Assembly (NCBI GenBank): GCA_965369635.1
Contig: CBDURC010000025.1
Location: 1 to 17,794 of the forward strand
DNA: 17,794 bases
Origin: UBA3071 sp965369635
Lineage (GTDB): Bacteria > Chloroflexota > Anaerolineae > UBA3071
Direction: 5' to 3'
Positions within the stretch are counted from its first letter, which is position 1. Each line of letters opens with the position of its first letter. The notes beneath the pieces are model-generated. The model saw only the letters and a program-made list of their open reading frames with translations, had not been told where the DNA came from and ran no database searches. The position numbers and the translations under genes are program-made. This document shows, one piece after another, positions 1 to 6,821 of this stretch.

Positions 1-17
1 TACAGCAGTCTGGTCAT
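1..17 (-). CDS. Start of a gene running off the left edge (MTRLLY...)
   Basis: An ATG at 15-17 (minus strand) is preceded by AAGGA with a 5-base spacer, a good Shine-Dalgarno arrangement, and opens a frame MTRLLY that leaves the window. The same start recurs at 207 in the duplicated copy. Too little is visible to name the product. The ribosome-binding site and its conservation in both copies are the only support. Confidence 0.35.
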
Positions 18-140
18 GATGATCCTTGCTTCATCAGAGGGCAATGGCTGCTAGGTGCGCAATCCGCGTCTTTCTGCCCATCCGCGCCTCTATCCGTCTC
101 CTATCATCTCCCGCGAGATCTCATTGTGCCGCCGGATCAG
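1..140. repeat. Copy A of a 140-bp direct repeat
   Basis: Positions 1-140 match 191-330 with three mismatches (positions 56, 87 and 133), then the two copies diverge abruptly at 141. Read on the minus strand, each copy holds the last 16 codons of an amidohydrolase-like gene ending IGDG-stop, about 70 bp of spacer, and an AAGGA ribosome-binding site followed by ATG for a protein beginning MTRLLY. The left limit is the window edge, so the repeat may continue. It looks like a tandem duplication of a gene junction. Confidence 0.9.
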
Positions 141-207
141 AGACCCCAGTTCGGCGGTCAGAATGGCTCCTCCCATAGCGCCGCCCCGCGTACAGCAGTC
201 TGGTCAT
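90..207 (-). pseudogene. Collapsed gene scar between the repeat copies
   Basis: Two short minus-strand frames overlap here. One starts at ATG 207 with a good AAGGA site and reads MTRLLYAGRRYG before stopping at 121. The other, in a different frame, starts at 176 and ends at 90 with LIRRHNEISREMIGDG, almost identical to the end of the neighbouring deaminase (LIQRHNEISREMIGDG). The simplest reading is the start of one gene joined to the end of a deaminase paralogue after duplication and internal deletion. It is unlikely to encode a working protein. Confidence 0.4.
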
Positions 208-330
208 GATGATCCTTGCTTCATCAGAGGGCAATGGCTGCTAGGCGCGCAATCCGCGTCTTTCTGCCCATCCGCGTCTCTATCCGTCTCCTATCATCTC
301 CCGCGAGATCTCATTGTGCCGCTGGATCAG
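191..330. repeat. Copy B of a 140-bp direct repeat
   Basis: This copy lies exactly 190 bp to the right of copy A and contains the true 3' end of the 8-oxoguanine deaminase-type gene (stop at 280-282). The start codon for the MTRLLY reading frame is at 207 on the minus strand. Here that frame closes after 28 codons at 121-123, so the downstream gene has been cut down in this copy, while in copy A it runs off the window. Confidence 0.9.
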
Positions 331-1629
331 GGGTTCCAACCCCAGATCTACGATGTGACCATCCTTCACTCGCACGCGGCCGTTGATGACGCTCAAGTCC
401 ACTCGCTGTGGCGTGCAAAACACCAATGCTGCCAGCGGATCATGCATCGCGCCAGCGTAATCCAGCCGCTCCAGGTCGAAGGCGATGAAGTCGGCGGCCA
501 TGCCTGGGACCAGCGCACCGATATCATCACGGCCCAGCACCGCCGCCCCGCCACGCGTGGCAATCTCCAGCGCCTCCTCGGCGTTCAGCGCGGCGGGATC
601 GCCCTTGACCCGTTGCAGAAGCAGTGCCTGCCGCGCCTCCGCCAGCATGTGCGAGCTGTCGTTGGAGGCCGAGCCATCCACCGCCAGCCCCACCTTGATG
701 CCAGCATCCAGCATCTCCCGAATGGGCGCGATGCCCGAACCCAACCGCATGTTGGATGAGGGACAGTGCGCCACCCCCGTGCCCGTGCGGGCGAAGAGGG
801 CAATCTCACCGTCGTTCAGGTGCACGCAGTGCGCGTGCCAGACGTCGTCGCCGAGCCAGCCCAGCTCCTCGGCATAGGCCACGGGGCGGCGGCCGAACTT
901 CCGCAGGCAGAACTCCTCCTCGTCCAAGGTCTCCGCCAGGTGCGTGTGCAATAGCACACCGTAGGAGCGGGCCAGTGCCGTCGCCTCCCGCATCAAGTCG
1001 GGCGTCACGCTGAAGGGGGAGCAGGGGGCGACGACGATGCGCACCATGCCGCCCCGTTGCGGTTCGTGGAACTGCTCGATGGCCCGTTGCGTGTCTCTCA
1101 GGATGGCCTCCTCGTCCTCCACCACGCTGTCGGGCGGAAGCCCGCCCTTGCTCTCGCCCAGCGACATGGCGCCGCGGCAGGGATGGAAGCGGATGCCCAG
1201 CTCCTGTGCGGCCTGGATCTCGTCGTCGATCCTGGCCCCGTTGGGATAGATGTAGAGGTGATCGCTGGCCGTGGTGCAGCCGGAAAGCATCAGCTCCGCC
1301 AGCCCGACCTTGGCGGAGACGTAGACCGCCTCCGGCGTCAGCCGCGCCCAGATGGGGTAGAGCGTCTTCAGCCAGTCGAAGAGGCGGCTATCCTGCGCCA
1401 CGCAGCGGGTGAGCGTCTGGTAGAGATGGTGGTGGGTGTTGACCAGGCCCGGCAGCACCACTTGGCCGCGGGCGTCAATGACCGTGTCGGCCGTCTGTGG
1501 AAGGTCTGCCGTCGGCCCCACCTGCTCGATGAAGTTGTCGCGCACCAACAGCCCGCCGTTGGCGATGCGGTGGCGCTCGTCGTCCATGGTGATCAGCAGA
1601 TCAGCGTGTTTCAGAAGAAGTGTGGACAT
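280..1629 (-). CDS. 8-oxoguanine deaminase-type amidohydrolase
   Basis: This 449-residue cytosolic protein belongs to the metal-dependent amidohydrolase superfamily (TRZ/ATZ, cytosine-deaminase-like), whose 8-oxoguanine deaminases convert 8-oxoguanine to urate and ammonia. An N-terminal beta-sandwich segment leads to LPGLVNTHHHL, with the metal-binding HxH at residues 66-68. Further metal or catalytic motifs follow: LLHTHLAET, HAHCVHL, and GLAVDGSASND with the aspartate near residue 318. The stretch RGAMSLGESKGGLPPDSV is what I recognise from 8-oxoguanine deaminases. ATG 1629 is chosen because GGAGA lies 6 bases upstream; a longer frame upstream has no such site. The stop codon lies inside the CGGATAGAG word and inside the direct repeat. 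A related guanine- or triazine-type deaminase cannot be excluded. Confidence 0.85.
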   Translation of the reverse strand: MSTLLLKHADLLITMDDERHRIANGGLLVRDNFIEQVGPTADLPQTADTVIDARGQVVLPGLVNTHHHLYQTLTRCVAQDSRLFDWLKTLYPIWARLTPEAVYVSAKVGLAELMLSGCTTASDHLYIYPNGARIDDEIQAAQELGIRFHPCRGAMSLGESKGGLPPDSVVEDEEAILRDTQRAIEQFHEPQRGGMVRIVVAPCSPFSVTPDLMREATALARSYGVLLHTHLAETLDEEEFCLRKFGRRPVAYAEELGWLGDDVWHAHCVHLNDGEIALFARTGTGVAHCPSSNMRLGSGIAPIREMLDAGIKVGLAVDGSASNDSSHMLAEARQALLLQRVKGDPAALNAEEALEIATRGGAAVLGRDDIGALVPGMAADFIAFDLERLDYAGAMHDPLAALVFCTPQRVDLSVINGRVRVKDGHIVDLGLEPLIQRHNEISREMIGDG

Positions 1630-1640
1630 GGGCTTCTCCG

Positions 1641-1675
1641 TGATGGGTGAAACGTGATGTGTGTTGCGTATTGCG
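1641..1675. repeat. Short drifting word repeats upstream of the deaminase gene
   Basis: Between the deaminase start (1629) and the metallophosphoesterase end (1878) the plus strand reads words such as GTGATGGGTGAAACGTGATG, then TTGCGTATTGCGTG. The 17-mer GTGAAACGTGATGTGTG (1647-1663) recurs with one change at 14242-14258. CCGCAG-CAAG-CTGCGG (1680-1695) forms a small hairpin just beyond. The rest of the 1699-1877 gap shows no gene and no convincing promoter. Confidence 0.6.
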
Positions 1676-1877
1676 TGTTCCGCAGCAAGCTGCGGCATCC
1701 AGTGGTTGTTTGCCTGGGTTCCAAACCCTGCTGCCTATTGGACGGCGCCTGTTAATATTCCGTATAGAAACCCACATCTGCCACAGTTGCTCGTGTTGCT
1801 TCGTATAGTAAGCACTGCGTGTTTCTGCGTAGCGGGCATCTGAAGCAACTCTGGTAAGAGGCGAGCCAGATCGAGTT

Positions 1878-2600
1878 TCAGCCCCCCAGCCCCAGGCCGC
1901 TGCGCCAGGCTTCGGCGATGGTGTCCAGATGCGGGAAACAAGTGCTCTGGGCCGCAGCGATGGCCACTTCGACGTCGTAGGCCGGTCGCGGCCACTGCAC
2001 CTGCCAACCGTCGGGGGTGTCTTCCAGCAGCGCGTAGCAGGGCCGCTGGTCGCCATCGGCGGGCAGCCCTACGCTGCCCACGCCGACGATAGTCAACTCG
2101 CCAACCTGCCGCCGCATCGGATGATGCGTATGTCCGCACGGCACCACCTCGATACCGGCGGGCACGTCAGCGACCATGGCCGCCAACTCCTCCTCCGGCG
2201 TGTCGGGCAGCATGCCCTCGCGGAAGTCTCGCGGCGAGCCGTGCACGCAGAGCAGTGGGCCGATGCGTTGCTGGAAAGGCAGGCTGAGCAGAACACCGTG
2301 CTGCTCCGGGCTGAGCTGCTCCTTCAGCCAGAGATGGCAGTCGTAGACCATGGCCTGCCGCTCGTCGGCTGACCGCCAGTCAGCGGGCAACGGCTCCTTG
2401 TACCAGGCGTCGGTGTTGCCCTGCACCACGGGGCAGCCCAGGGCGCTCAGCCGCTCGACCACCTCGCCCGGAAACGGCCCCAGGGCGACCAGATCGCCCA
2501 AGCAGATGAGACGATCAACATTGTGTCGCTCAATGTCGGCCAGCACCACCTCCAGCGCAGTCAGGTTGCCGTGGATGTCGGAAAAGGCAGCGATGCGCAT
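1878..2600 (-). CDS. Calcineurin-like metallophosphoesterase
   Basis: A 240-residue cytosolic protein of the Metallophos/YfcE-like superfamily, which uses a di-metal centre to hydrolyse phosphomono- or diesters; the substrate is unknown. The signature motifs appear in order: SDIHGN (residues 8-13), GDLVALGP, GNTDAW, VHGSPRD and the C-terminal GHTHHP. Length is typical of the small single-domain members. ATG 2600 is preferred over a TTG five codons upstream because GAGGGG sits 7 bases before it. The upstream antitoxin gene ends only 35 bp before this start, so the gene may now be read from the toxin-antitoxin promoter. Its first 39 bases are repeated perfectly at 3613-3651. Confidence 0.88.
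   Translation of the reverse strand: MRIAAFSDIHGNLTALEVVLADIERHNVDRLICLGDLVALGPFPGEVVERLSALGCPVVQGNTDAWYKEPLPADWRSADERQAMVYDCHLWLKEQLSPEQHGVLLSLPFQQRIGPLLCVHGSPRDFREGMLPDTPEEELAAMVADVPAGIEVVPCGHTHHPMRRQVGELTIVGVGSVGLPADGDQRPCYALLEDTPDGWQVQWPRPAYDVEVAIAAAQSTCFPHLDTIAEAWRSGLGLGG
2562..2600. repeat. 39-bp direct repeat, left copy
   Basis: The first 13 codons of the metallophosphoesterase gene (minus strand, MRIAAFSDIHGNL) are identical base for base to 3613-3651. Identity starts exactly at the ATG and ends at codon 13. The bases upstream of the two ATGs differ, and the codons after 13 are only similar. The two copies bracket the toxin-antitoxin module. Confidence 0.92.
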
Positions 2601-2635
2601 GGGAATACCCCTCAAACGACTGAAACGTGAGATCC

Positions 2636-2992
2636 CTATGTACTGAGCGAAGTGCGCTGAGCCTCGCCTTCAGAGTGGAGATAACGTTGCACGATGCGTT
2701 CCACCTCCTCTGTTGCATCCTGCAGCGTCCAACCTGAAGGAATTTGCTCTCGTTCGACTAGATCCATCATTTCCCAGAGCGAGATGCCGGTCATTTCCGC
2801 TGCTTTCGCCTTGCTGACCTCGCCTCGCCTGTACAATCTCAGTGCCAGTTCGCGTCGCTGTCGAGAGATTCCCTCCAGCAGTATCTGACGTGCCACATCC
2901 ACTCGGTGAAGATGCTGTTGTTTGGCCAGCCAATCGAGTTCCTCGGCCACTTCACCCGGCACTCTGATATTGATCTGAGTAGTCGTTCTCAT
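2636..2992 (-). CDS. UPF0175-type antitoxin
   Basis: A 118-residue protein with an N-terminal segment TTTQINIRVPGEVAEEL resembling a ribbon-helix-helix arm, followed by a UPF0175-like helical region (about residues 50-95) containing GEVSKAKAAEMTGISLWEM and then DLVEREQIP. UPF0175 proteins are commonly paired with DUF3368/PIN toxins and act as antitoxin and autorepressor. ATG 2992 lies 2 bp after the toxin stop, with GGGAGAG as ribosome-binding site inside the toxin's last codons, so the two are translationally linked. Toxin-first order is less usual but known. Pairing is inferred from neighbour and family. Confidence 0.75.
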   Translation of the reverse strand: MRTTTQINIRVPGEVAEELDWLAKQQHLHRVDVARQILLEGISRQRRELALRLYRRGEVSKAKAAEMTGISLWEMMDLVEREQIPSGWTLQDATEEVERIVQRYLHSEGEAQRTSLST

Positions 2993-2994
2993 GC

Positions 2995-3561
2995 TTATCT
3001 CTCCCTGCGGTCTCCTTCTTTGCGTCCGGCTTCGATTTCTCGTGCGGCCATCCTCAGCACGTGCAAAAAGGCCGCATCGGTATGCATGGCCCTGCCAATG
3101 TCTGCCAGTAAACGGTCGCACTCCTTGTGCCCCAATTTGCGTTGGATCAATCCCTGCAGAGGGATGACTTGGATGACCGTGTAGTCAATCCCACGTGCTT
3201 TCGCCGCGTTTCGAATGCGTCGATCCTCGACGATGAGTAGCACATCGCGCATCTCGGCACAGCCCAGCGCGTCACAATCAGTTGAACTGAGGGCAGTCAC
3301 TTGCCTGCCTAGCTGTTCCGCCAACGTTTCTTCGGCAGGCGTTGGCTCGAACTGCACCAACCATCCGTCAACAATCGCTGCTTCGATCCGGTTCGCATCT
3401 ACGTATCCCTCAGCCTTGCCTCGGAGTACGGCCTCTGTGAAGACAGATGTCGGTAGCCCTACTAGCTTGTAGACCTTCTGCAGAAGCCAAAGGGCATCCA
3501 AGTGAGCCAACACAATGAGCGACGACGCGTCAATGATGGCGTTCACGGTGTCCTCCGACAT
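2995..3561 (-). CDS. DUF3368/PIN-domain toxin (putative RNase)
   Basis: A 188-residue protein with PIN-like acidic residues in the expected order: D11 in NAIIDASS, E43 in SVFTEAVLRG, D95/D97 in LSSTDCDALGCAE and D113 in VEDRRIR. PIN toxins are Mg-dependent ribonucleases that cut RNA and arrest growth until neutralised by a partner antitoxin. The VEDRRIRNAAKARGI block is characteristic of the DUF3368 branch. The start ATG 3561 has no Shine-Dalgarno sequence, and the predicted transcription start lies only a few bases upstream, suggesting a leaderless message. All acidic residues are present, so nothing indicates inactivation. Confidence 0.78.
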   Translation of the reverse strand: MSEDTVNAIIDASSLIVLAHLDALWLLQKVYKLVGLPTSVFTEAVLRGKAEGYVDANRIEAAIVDGWLVQFEPTPAEETLAEQLGRQVTALSSTDCDALGCAEMRDVLLIVEDRRIRNAAKARGIDYTVIQVIPLQGLIQRKLGHKECDRLLADIGRAMHTDAAFLHVLRMAAREIEAGRKEGDRRER

Positions 3562-3563
3562 GT

Positions 3564-3580
3564 TGCTACAGATTGTAGCA
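3564..3580. promoter_or_regulatory. Inverted-repeat operator over the toxin-antitoxin -10 box
   Basis: TGCTACA-GAT-TGTAGCA is a perfect 7-bp inverted repeat with a 3-base centre. It covers the -10 box and ends 3 bases from the toxin start codon. Its position is that expected for autorepression by a toxin-antitoxin complex or by the antitoxin's N-terminal DNA-binding arm. Confidence 0.6.
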
Positions 3581-3600
3581 CGCTATTGTAAACATGTCAA
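3572..3600 (-). promoter_or_regulatory. Strong sigma-70-like promoter of the toxin-antitoxin operon
   Basis: On the minus strand a perfect TTGACA (3595-3600) is separated by exactly 17 bases from TACAAT (3572-3577). A start site about 7 bases downstream would fall 2-4 bases before the toxin ATG, giving a nearly leaderless transcript. The -35 box lies within the truncated metallophosphoesterase remnant. Confidence 0.75.
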
Positions 3601-3651
3601 ATCAAGTGCGGCCAGGTTGCCGTGGATGTCGGAAAAGGCAGCGATGCGCAT
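3583..3651 (-). pseudogene. Truncated metallophosphoesterase (N-terminal remnant)
   Basis: A 22-codon frame starts at ATG 3651, reads MRIAAFSDIHGNLAALD and then LTCLQ-stop. The first 13 codons are identical in DNA to the intact gene at 2600, the next four are clearly homologous (AALD against TALE), and homology then stops where the toxin-antitoxin promoter begins. The metal-binding SDIHGN motif is present but all later motifs are missing, so this is a gene start cut off by the toxin-antitoxin cassette or by recombination around it. Confidence 0.8.
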
Positions 3652-3752
3652 AAGACGTTTCTTATCCCGAGTTTGACAGGTGACAACAGACAGGGTGCAT
3701 TCTGGAGTGCGCAAGTTCTGTTTATTGCGCTCGGCAGCCCATCAAAGGCTGC

Positions 3753-3773
3753 TCAAGAAGCAGAGCTTCTTGA
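3753..3773. terminator. Hairpin downstream of the TPR gene
   Basis: TCAAGAAGC-AGA-GCTTCTTGA forms a perfect 9-bp stem with a 3-base loop, about 85 bases past the stop of the minus-strand TPR gene. No T-tract follows on either strand, so a terminator role is only plausible. A second, weaker stem (CGGCTG-CAAAGC-CAGCCG, 3825-3842) lies closer to the stop codon. The rest of the 3652-3857 gap shows nothing recognisable. Confidence 0.35.
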
Positions 3774-3857
3774 CTCCACAAGTACTTCGCAGGCCATGTG
3801 TCAAAGGCAAGTTCCTATCTCAACCGGCTGCAAAGCCAGCCGATTGTCTTGCGGCGT

Positions 3858-6068
3858 TCAAAGGCGGGCATGAGGTGGGGCTACACGTCTGCCAATGTCC
3901 ACCAATCTGTGCAGAAGTTTCTGTTCAAACAACAGAACCCGGAACTCGTCCAGATCGGCTCGATCTAACCTCTGCGTGTGGGCTGCTCCATTTCGATACT
4001 TGGTGCGGACCGTCTCGACATCTTCAACCAGGAGCTCTATCCCTTCCGCTTTCAACCCCAACTTTCTTACGCAATCCGCAACTGTAGGATTCCGCGCTGG
4101 GCGAATTGTCGCTCGCAGCAACCTAACTATTGAGCCCAGGGTGAGTAGGGCGAAGGTATCTTCCCAACTGTCTTTCTTTTCTCTCGCTATACCTGTTCTC
4201 TCACATAGCAGGCGGCCCCTGCGCCCTGGGTGGCCCCTGTACCCACTTTCGTCCACACAGATCCCAAGATTGCGCAAGAAGCGACATCTTAGCTCAGTCT
4301 CGACTACTTTTGCATACTCAACCGCGATCAATGCAGCATCCACTTGCTCTGGGATATCAGCGCTCGTGGTGTAGAACGTTTCCGCTGTGACCAGAAAGTG
4401 TTGACACTCCGGCAAGAGCGCAGAGAAGTATTCATAGCCAAGCTTCTCAATCAAGCAATCTCTGGCCACTCGCACGGCGGCCATCTGGACACGAGAACCT
4501 TGCTGCACCAGATTGTGAAGCTGGTCAAGCAGATCGGCATATACACGGTCTGCAGCCATACTGTCCAAAGGGCGCTTCAACATGAGTTGAGCGCGGCGCC
4601 GTTCGTCGCTGATCTTCTGCGACAAATCCCTCTGCAACGAGATTATCAGGTCTTGTCCAGCTTGCAGTTCGGCGATTCCGCTGCGGATGGCGTCCAACTC
4701 GGGCTTCAAGCCGGATTTAGCTGCCATTGCTGCTACTGCAAGGACAACCACAAGGCGTTGTGCATCAGGATCAGCCGGGGCCAGTCTAGCCGCCCGCTGC
4801 TGTTCTGTCAGTGCCTCTTGCCATCGCTGCTGGTCAATGTAGAGTTTGGAGAGACGACGAGCTACGCTCACTCGCGTAGGGTCCAAATCTTTGGCTTGGA
4901 GGAAGTAGGGCTCCGCCCGGGCTAAATCGCCCCGCTCTACCAGAAGTGTCCCAGCAGCCTCAGCTATAGGTGCCATATCTTTGCCTGACACGCCTTTCGG
5001 TAAACTGTTCCCAAAAGGTCGCAGGTCAAGGGCTGCATCGCAGAGGCGAAGGAAGGTAGACCAGTCGTCACCAGGCTTCCACTTTCCGACTAGATAGTCG
5101 ACATCATCCAGCCAGAAACAATACGGATCGGCATCAGCAGGTGCCGGCATTCTCATCAGGTAGGAGTATGCTTTGTTAAGGGCCTGGCATGCAGCCAGAT
5201 AGTCGGGTGGCGTCACGTCAAAGAAGCCTTCACCGAAGTGCCTGTACGCTCTGGCGAGGTCTTCTGGATCCCCGGATTCCCATCGAATGGCTCTTTCAAA
5301 CCACTCCTGTTTGTGGTCCATTCCCCAATCGCCTACGAGTGCGATGCCAACCTGATCATAGTAGTCTGCCCGCAGATCCTCTGATACAGTCTCGCCAAGA
5401 GCTTCGAGATGTTTCTCTAACAGGCCAACGCCAAGTTCGGCGTGGTAGTACCTGAAATCGCTTCCCGCAATGCTAGCACTGGCCGACAGAGCGTCACGAA
5501 CGCTAGCAACCAGAACTGTTGGCAGGTGTTCTCTCCAGATGGCCTCGTTCCTTCTGAGTTTATAATCTCTCTTGCGTGCTTGGTACTCTGGCTGCGAAGC
5601 AAGCTGGAGCAGATCCTTCAGTAGTTCTTCTAACTTTACCTCTAGATTCTCGCTCTGAGCCCGCTCTAGTCGCTCAAAAACTACAGCCGCTGGATCTCGC
5701 TCGAACAGAGAGAACTCATTATCAAAAGGGAAGGGGCCAAACTCAAGCAATAGATAAGCCAAGGCAAAGTGAGCGCAGACGTTCTCGGGATCCAGCGCTA
5801 ACACCCTCTGTAGGGCAGTCCTAGCTCTTTCGGCCTTTTCTAGTGCTAGGCTGCACCAGCCGACCTGAAACCATATCCAGGGGTCATCAGGTGCCAATTG
5901 CGTAGCCGACGTGAAACTGGCTAATGCCCGTTCCACTGGCTCTTCGCATATCCATTCGGCGTCATCCCACCACTCGTCTGCTTCCTCCCAATCCGTGAGT
6001 GCTTCACGGATGATCCTCAGCAGCTCCAAGTCCTTGGGAGTTGCACTTGTATGATTCTCATCGCTCAT
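3858..6068 (-). CDS. Large TPR protein with HEPN-like C-terminal region
   Basis: A 736-residue soluble protein without signal peptide. TPR-like helical pairs occur near residues 45-115 (ALASFTSATQLAPDDPWIWF, ARTALQRVLALDPENVCAHF) and again near 395-450 (ARAEPYFLQAKDLDPTRVSV, ALTEQQRAARLAPADPDAQ). The last 150 residues are all-helical with EYAKVVETELRCRFLR and, at 692-697, RNGAAH, which fits the HEPN Rx4H catalytic motif. HEPN domains are often ribonucleases in toxin and phage-defence proteins, but some are inactive. ATG 6068 is preferred to one 15 codons upstream because GGAG lies 8 bases before it. The gene is lower in GC than its neighbours (29 of 60 bases at 5581-5640, against 45 of 60 at 7381-7440). 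It starts 59 bp after iorB. Confidence 0.75.
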   Translation of the reverse strand: MSDENHTSATPKDLELLRIIREALTDWEEADEWWDDAEWICEEPVERALASFTSATQLAPDDPWIWFQVGWCSLALEKAERARTALQRVLALDPENVCAHFALAYLLLEFGPFPFDNEFSLFERDPAAVVFERLERAQSENLEVKLEELLKDLLQLASQPEYQARKRDYKLRRNEAIWREHLPTVLVASVRDALSASASIAGSDFRYYHAELGVGLLEKHLEALGETVSEDLRADYYDQVGIALVGDWGMDHKQEWFERAIRWESGDPEDLARAYRHFGEGFFDVTPPDYLAACQALNKAYSYLMRMPAPADADPYCFWLDDVDYLVGKWKPGDDWSTFLRLCDAALDLRPFGNSLPKGVSGKDMAPIAEAAGTLLVERGDLARAEPYFLQAKDLDPTRVSVARRLSKLYIDQQRWQEALTEQQRAARLAPADPDAQRLVVVLAVAAMAAKSGLKPELDAIRSGIAELQAGQDLIISLQRDLSQKISDERRRAQLMLKRPLDSMAADRVYADLLDQLHNLVQQGSRVQMAAVRVARDCLIEKLGYEYFSALLPECQHFLVTAETFYTTSADIPEQVDAALIAVEYAKVVETELRCRFLRNLGICVDESGYRGHPGRRGRLLCERTGIAREKKDSWEDTFALLTLGSIVRLLRATIRPARNPTVADCVRKLGLKAEGIELLVEDVETVRTKYRNGAAHTQRLDRADLDEFRVLLFEQKLLHRLVDIGRRVAPPHARL

Positions 6069-6111
6069 GTTCTGCACTCCATCGTTAGCGGCGGTTCTAT
6101 CTCTTGGCTTC

Positions 6112-6138
6112 ATCCGCTCTATCGGCTCTATCCGCTGA
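6112..6138. repeat. Three tandem 9-mers at the iorB stop codon
   Basis: The plus strand reads ATCCGCTCT, ATCGGCTCT, ATCCGCTGA, three 9-base units with one to two changes. The iorB stop codon (TAG, 6128-6130 on the minus strand) lies inside the array in the word CGGATAGAG, the same word and register found at the deaminase stop codon at 278-286. Confidence 0.75.
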
Positions 6139-6715
6139 CTGCCTCCCGCCCCCGCCGGAAGGCGCTCCGGTTCAGCTCCACGTAGCGGGCGGGCACCCGC
6201 TTCTCGATCACCTCCAGCCAGATGGACTCCGGCACGTCCAGCAGGCTGGAAAGCGCGCCTAGAAGCACCACGTTGGCCGTGCGGACGTTGCCCAGCTCCT
6301 CGGCGATGGTCATGCCGTCCACCCAGCGCACGTCGTCGGTCACCTCGGCCAGCACGGCGCGTATGTGCTCATCGTCGGGGTATTCCGCTCCGCCGGAAGT
6401 GACGGTGATGGGGATGATCTCATGGTTGTTAACCACCACGGTGCCGCCAGGCCGCAGGAACTCGATATGGCGTAGTGCTTCCAGTTTCTCGAAGGCGACC
6501 AGGACATCCACCGTGCCCTTGGCGATGAGAGGGGAATAGACCTTCTCCGCCCAGCGCACGTGGCTGGTGACGCTGCCGCCCCGCTGGGCCATGCCGTGTA
6601 CCTCGGCCTTCTTGGCGTCGTAGCCGGCCTGCACGCCGACCTGTGTCAGCACGTCGGAAGCCAGGATCGTCCCCTGGCCGCCGACGCCGGCGAGTAAGAA
6701 GTTTACATTGTTCAT
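6128..6715 (-). CDS. iorB: Indolepyruvate:ferredoxin oxidoreductase subunit beta
   Basis: A 195-residue gamma/beta-type subunit of the 2-oxoacid:ferredoxin oxidoreductase family. With IorA it decarboxylates indolepyruvate and other arylpyruvates (from aromatic amino acids) to acyl-CoA and CO2 while reducing ferredoxin, in the cytosol. Recognisable blocks are FLLAGVGGQGTILASDVL near the N-terminus, EVHGMAQRGGSVTSHVRW (about residues 38-55), SPLIAKGTVDVLVAFEKLEA and VVNNHEIIP, all typical of IorB. Length is normal. ATG 6715 has GAGG about 6 bases upstream. It follows iorA in the same direction after a 124-bp gap filled with inverted short words rather than the usual tight coupling. Confidence 0.92.
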   Translation of the reverse strand: MNNVNFLLAGVGGQGTILASDVLTQVGVQAGYDAKKAEVHGMAQRGGSVTSHVRWAEKVYSPLIAKGTVDVLVAFEKLEALRHIEFLRPGGTVVVNNHEIIPITVTSGGAEYPDDEHIRAVLAEVTDDVRWVDGMTIAEELGNVRTANVVLLGALSSLLDVPESIWLEVIEKRVPARYVELNRSAFRRGREAVSG

Positions 6716-6737
6716 GGGTTGCCTCTCTGTGTCAGTG

Positions 6738-6821
6738 ACTGGATATTGGATATTGGTGATCGGGAATCGGTGAATGGGGATCAGGACGCGTGGCTCCAAT
6801 ACCTAATACCCAATATCCAGT
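6738..6821. repeat. Inverted TGGATATTGG-word repeat between iorA and iorB
   Basis: ACTGGATATTGG at 6738-6749 is the exact reverse complement of 6810-6821, and both arms carry further drifted copies of the same word (ATATTGGTGAT on one side, CCAATACCTAATACC on the other). In the iorA-iorB transcript these arms can pair as a 12-bp stem around a 60-base loop, just upstream of the iorB ribosome-binding site. An mRNA processing or attenuation role is possible; it may also be a passive repeat. Confidence 0.75.

Noticed and set aside
55..759. Plus-strand open frame of 234 codons at the left edge
   Set aside because: It reads through both repeat copies and antisense to the deaminase; the product is low-complexity and unlike any family I know.
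3613..3651. 39-bp repeat as the attachment-site pair of an integrative element
   Set aside because: No integrase or recombinase gene lies between the copies, and the repeat is coding sequence starting exactly at an ATG, so a recombined gene start is the simpler explanation.
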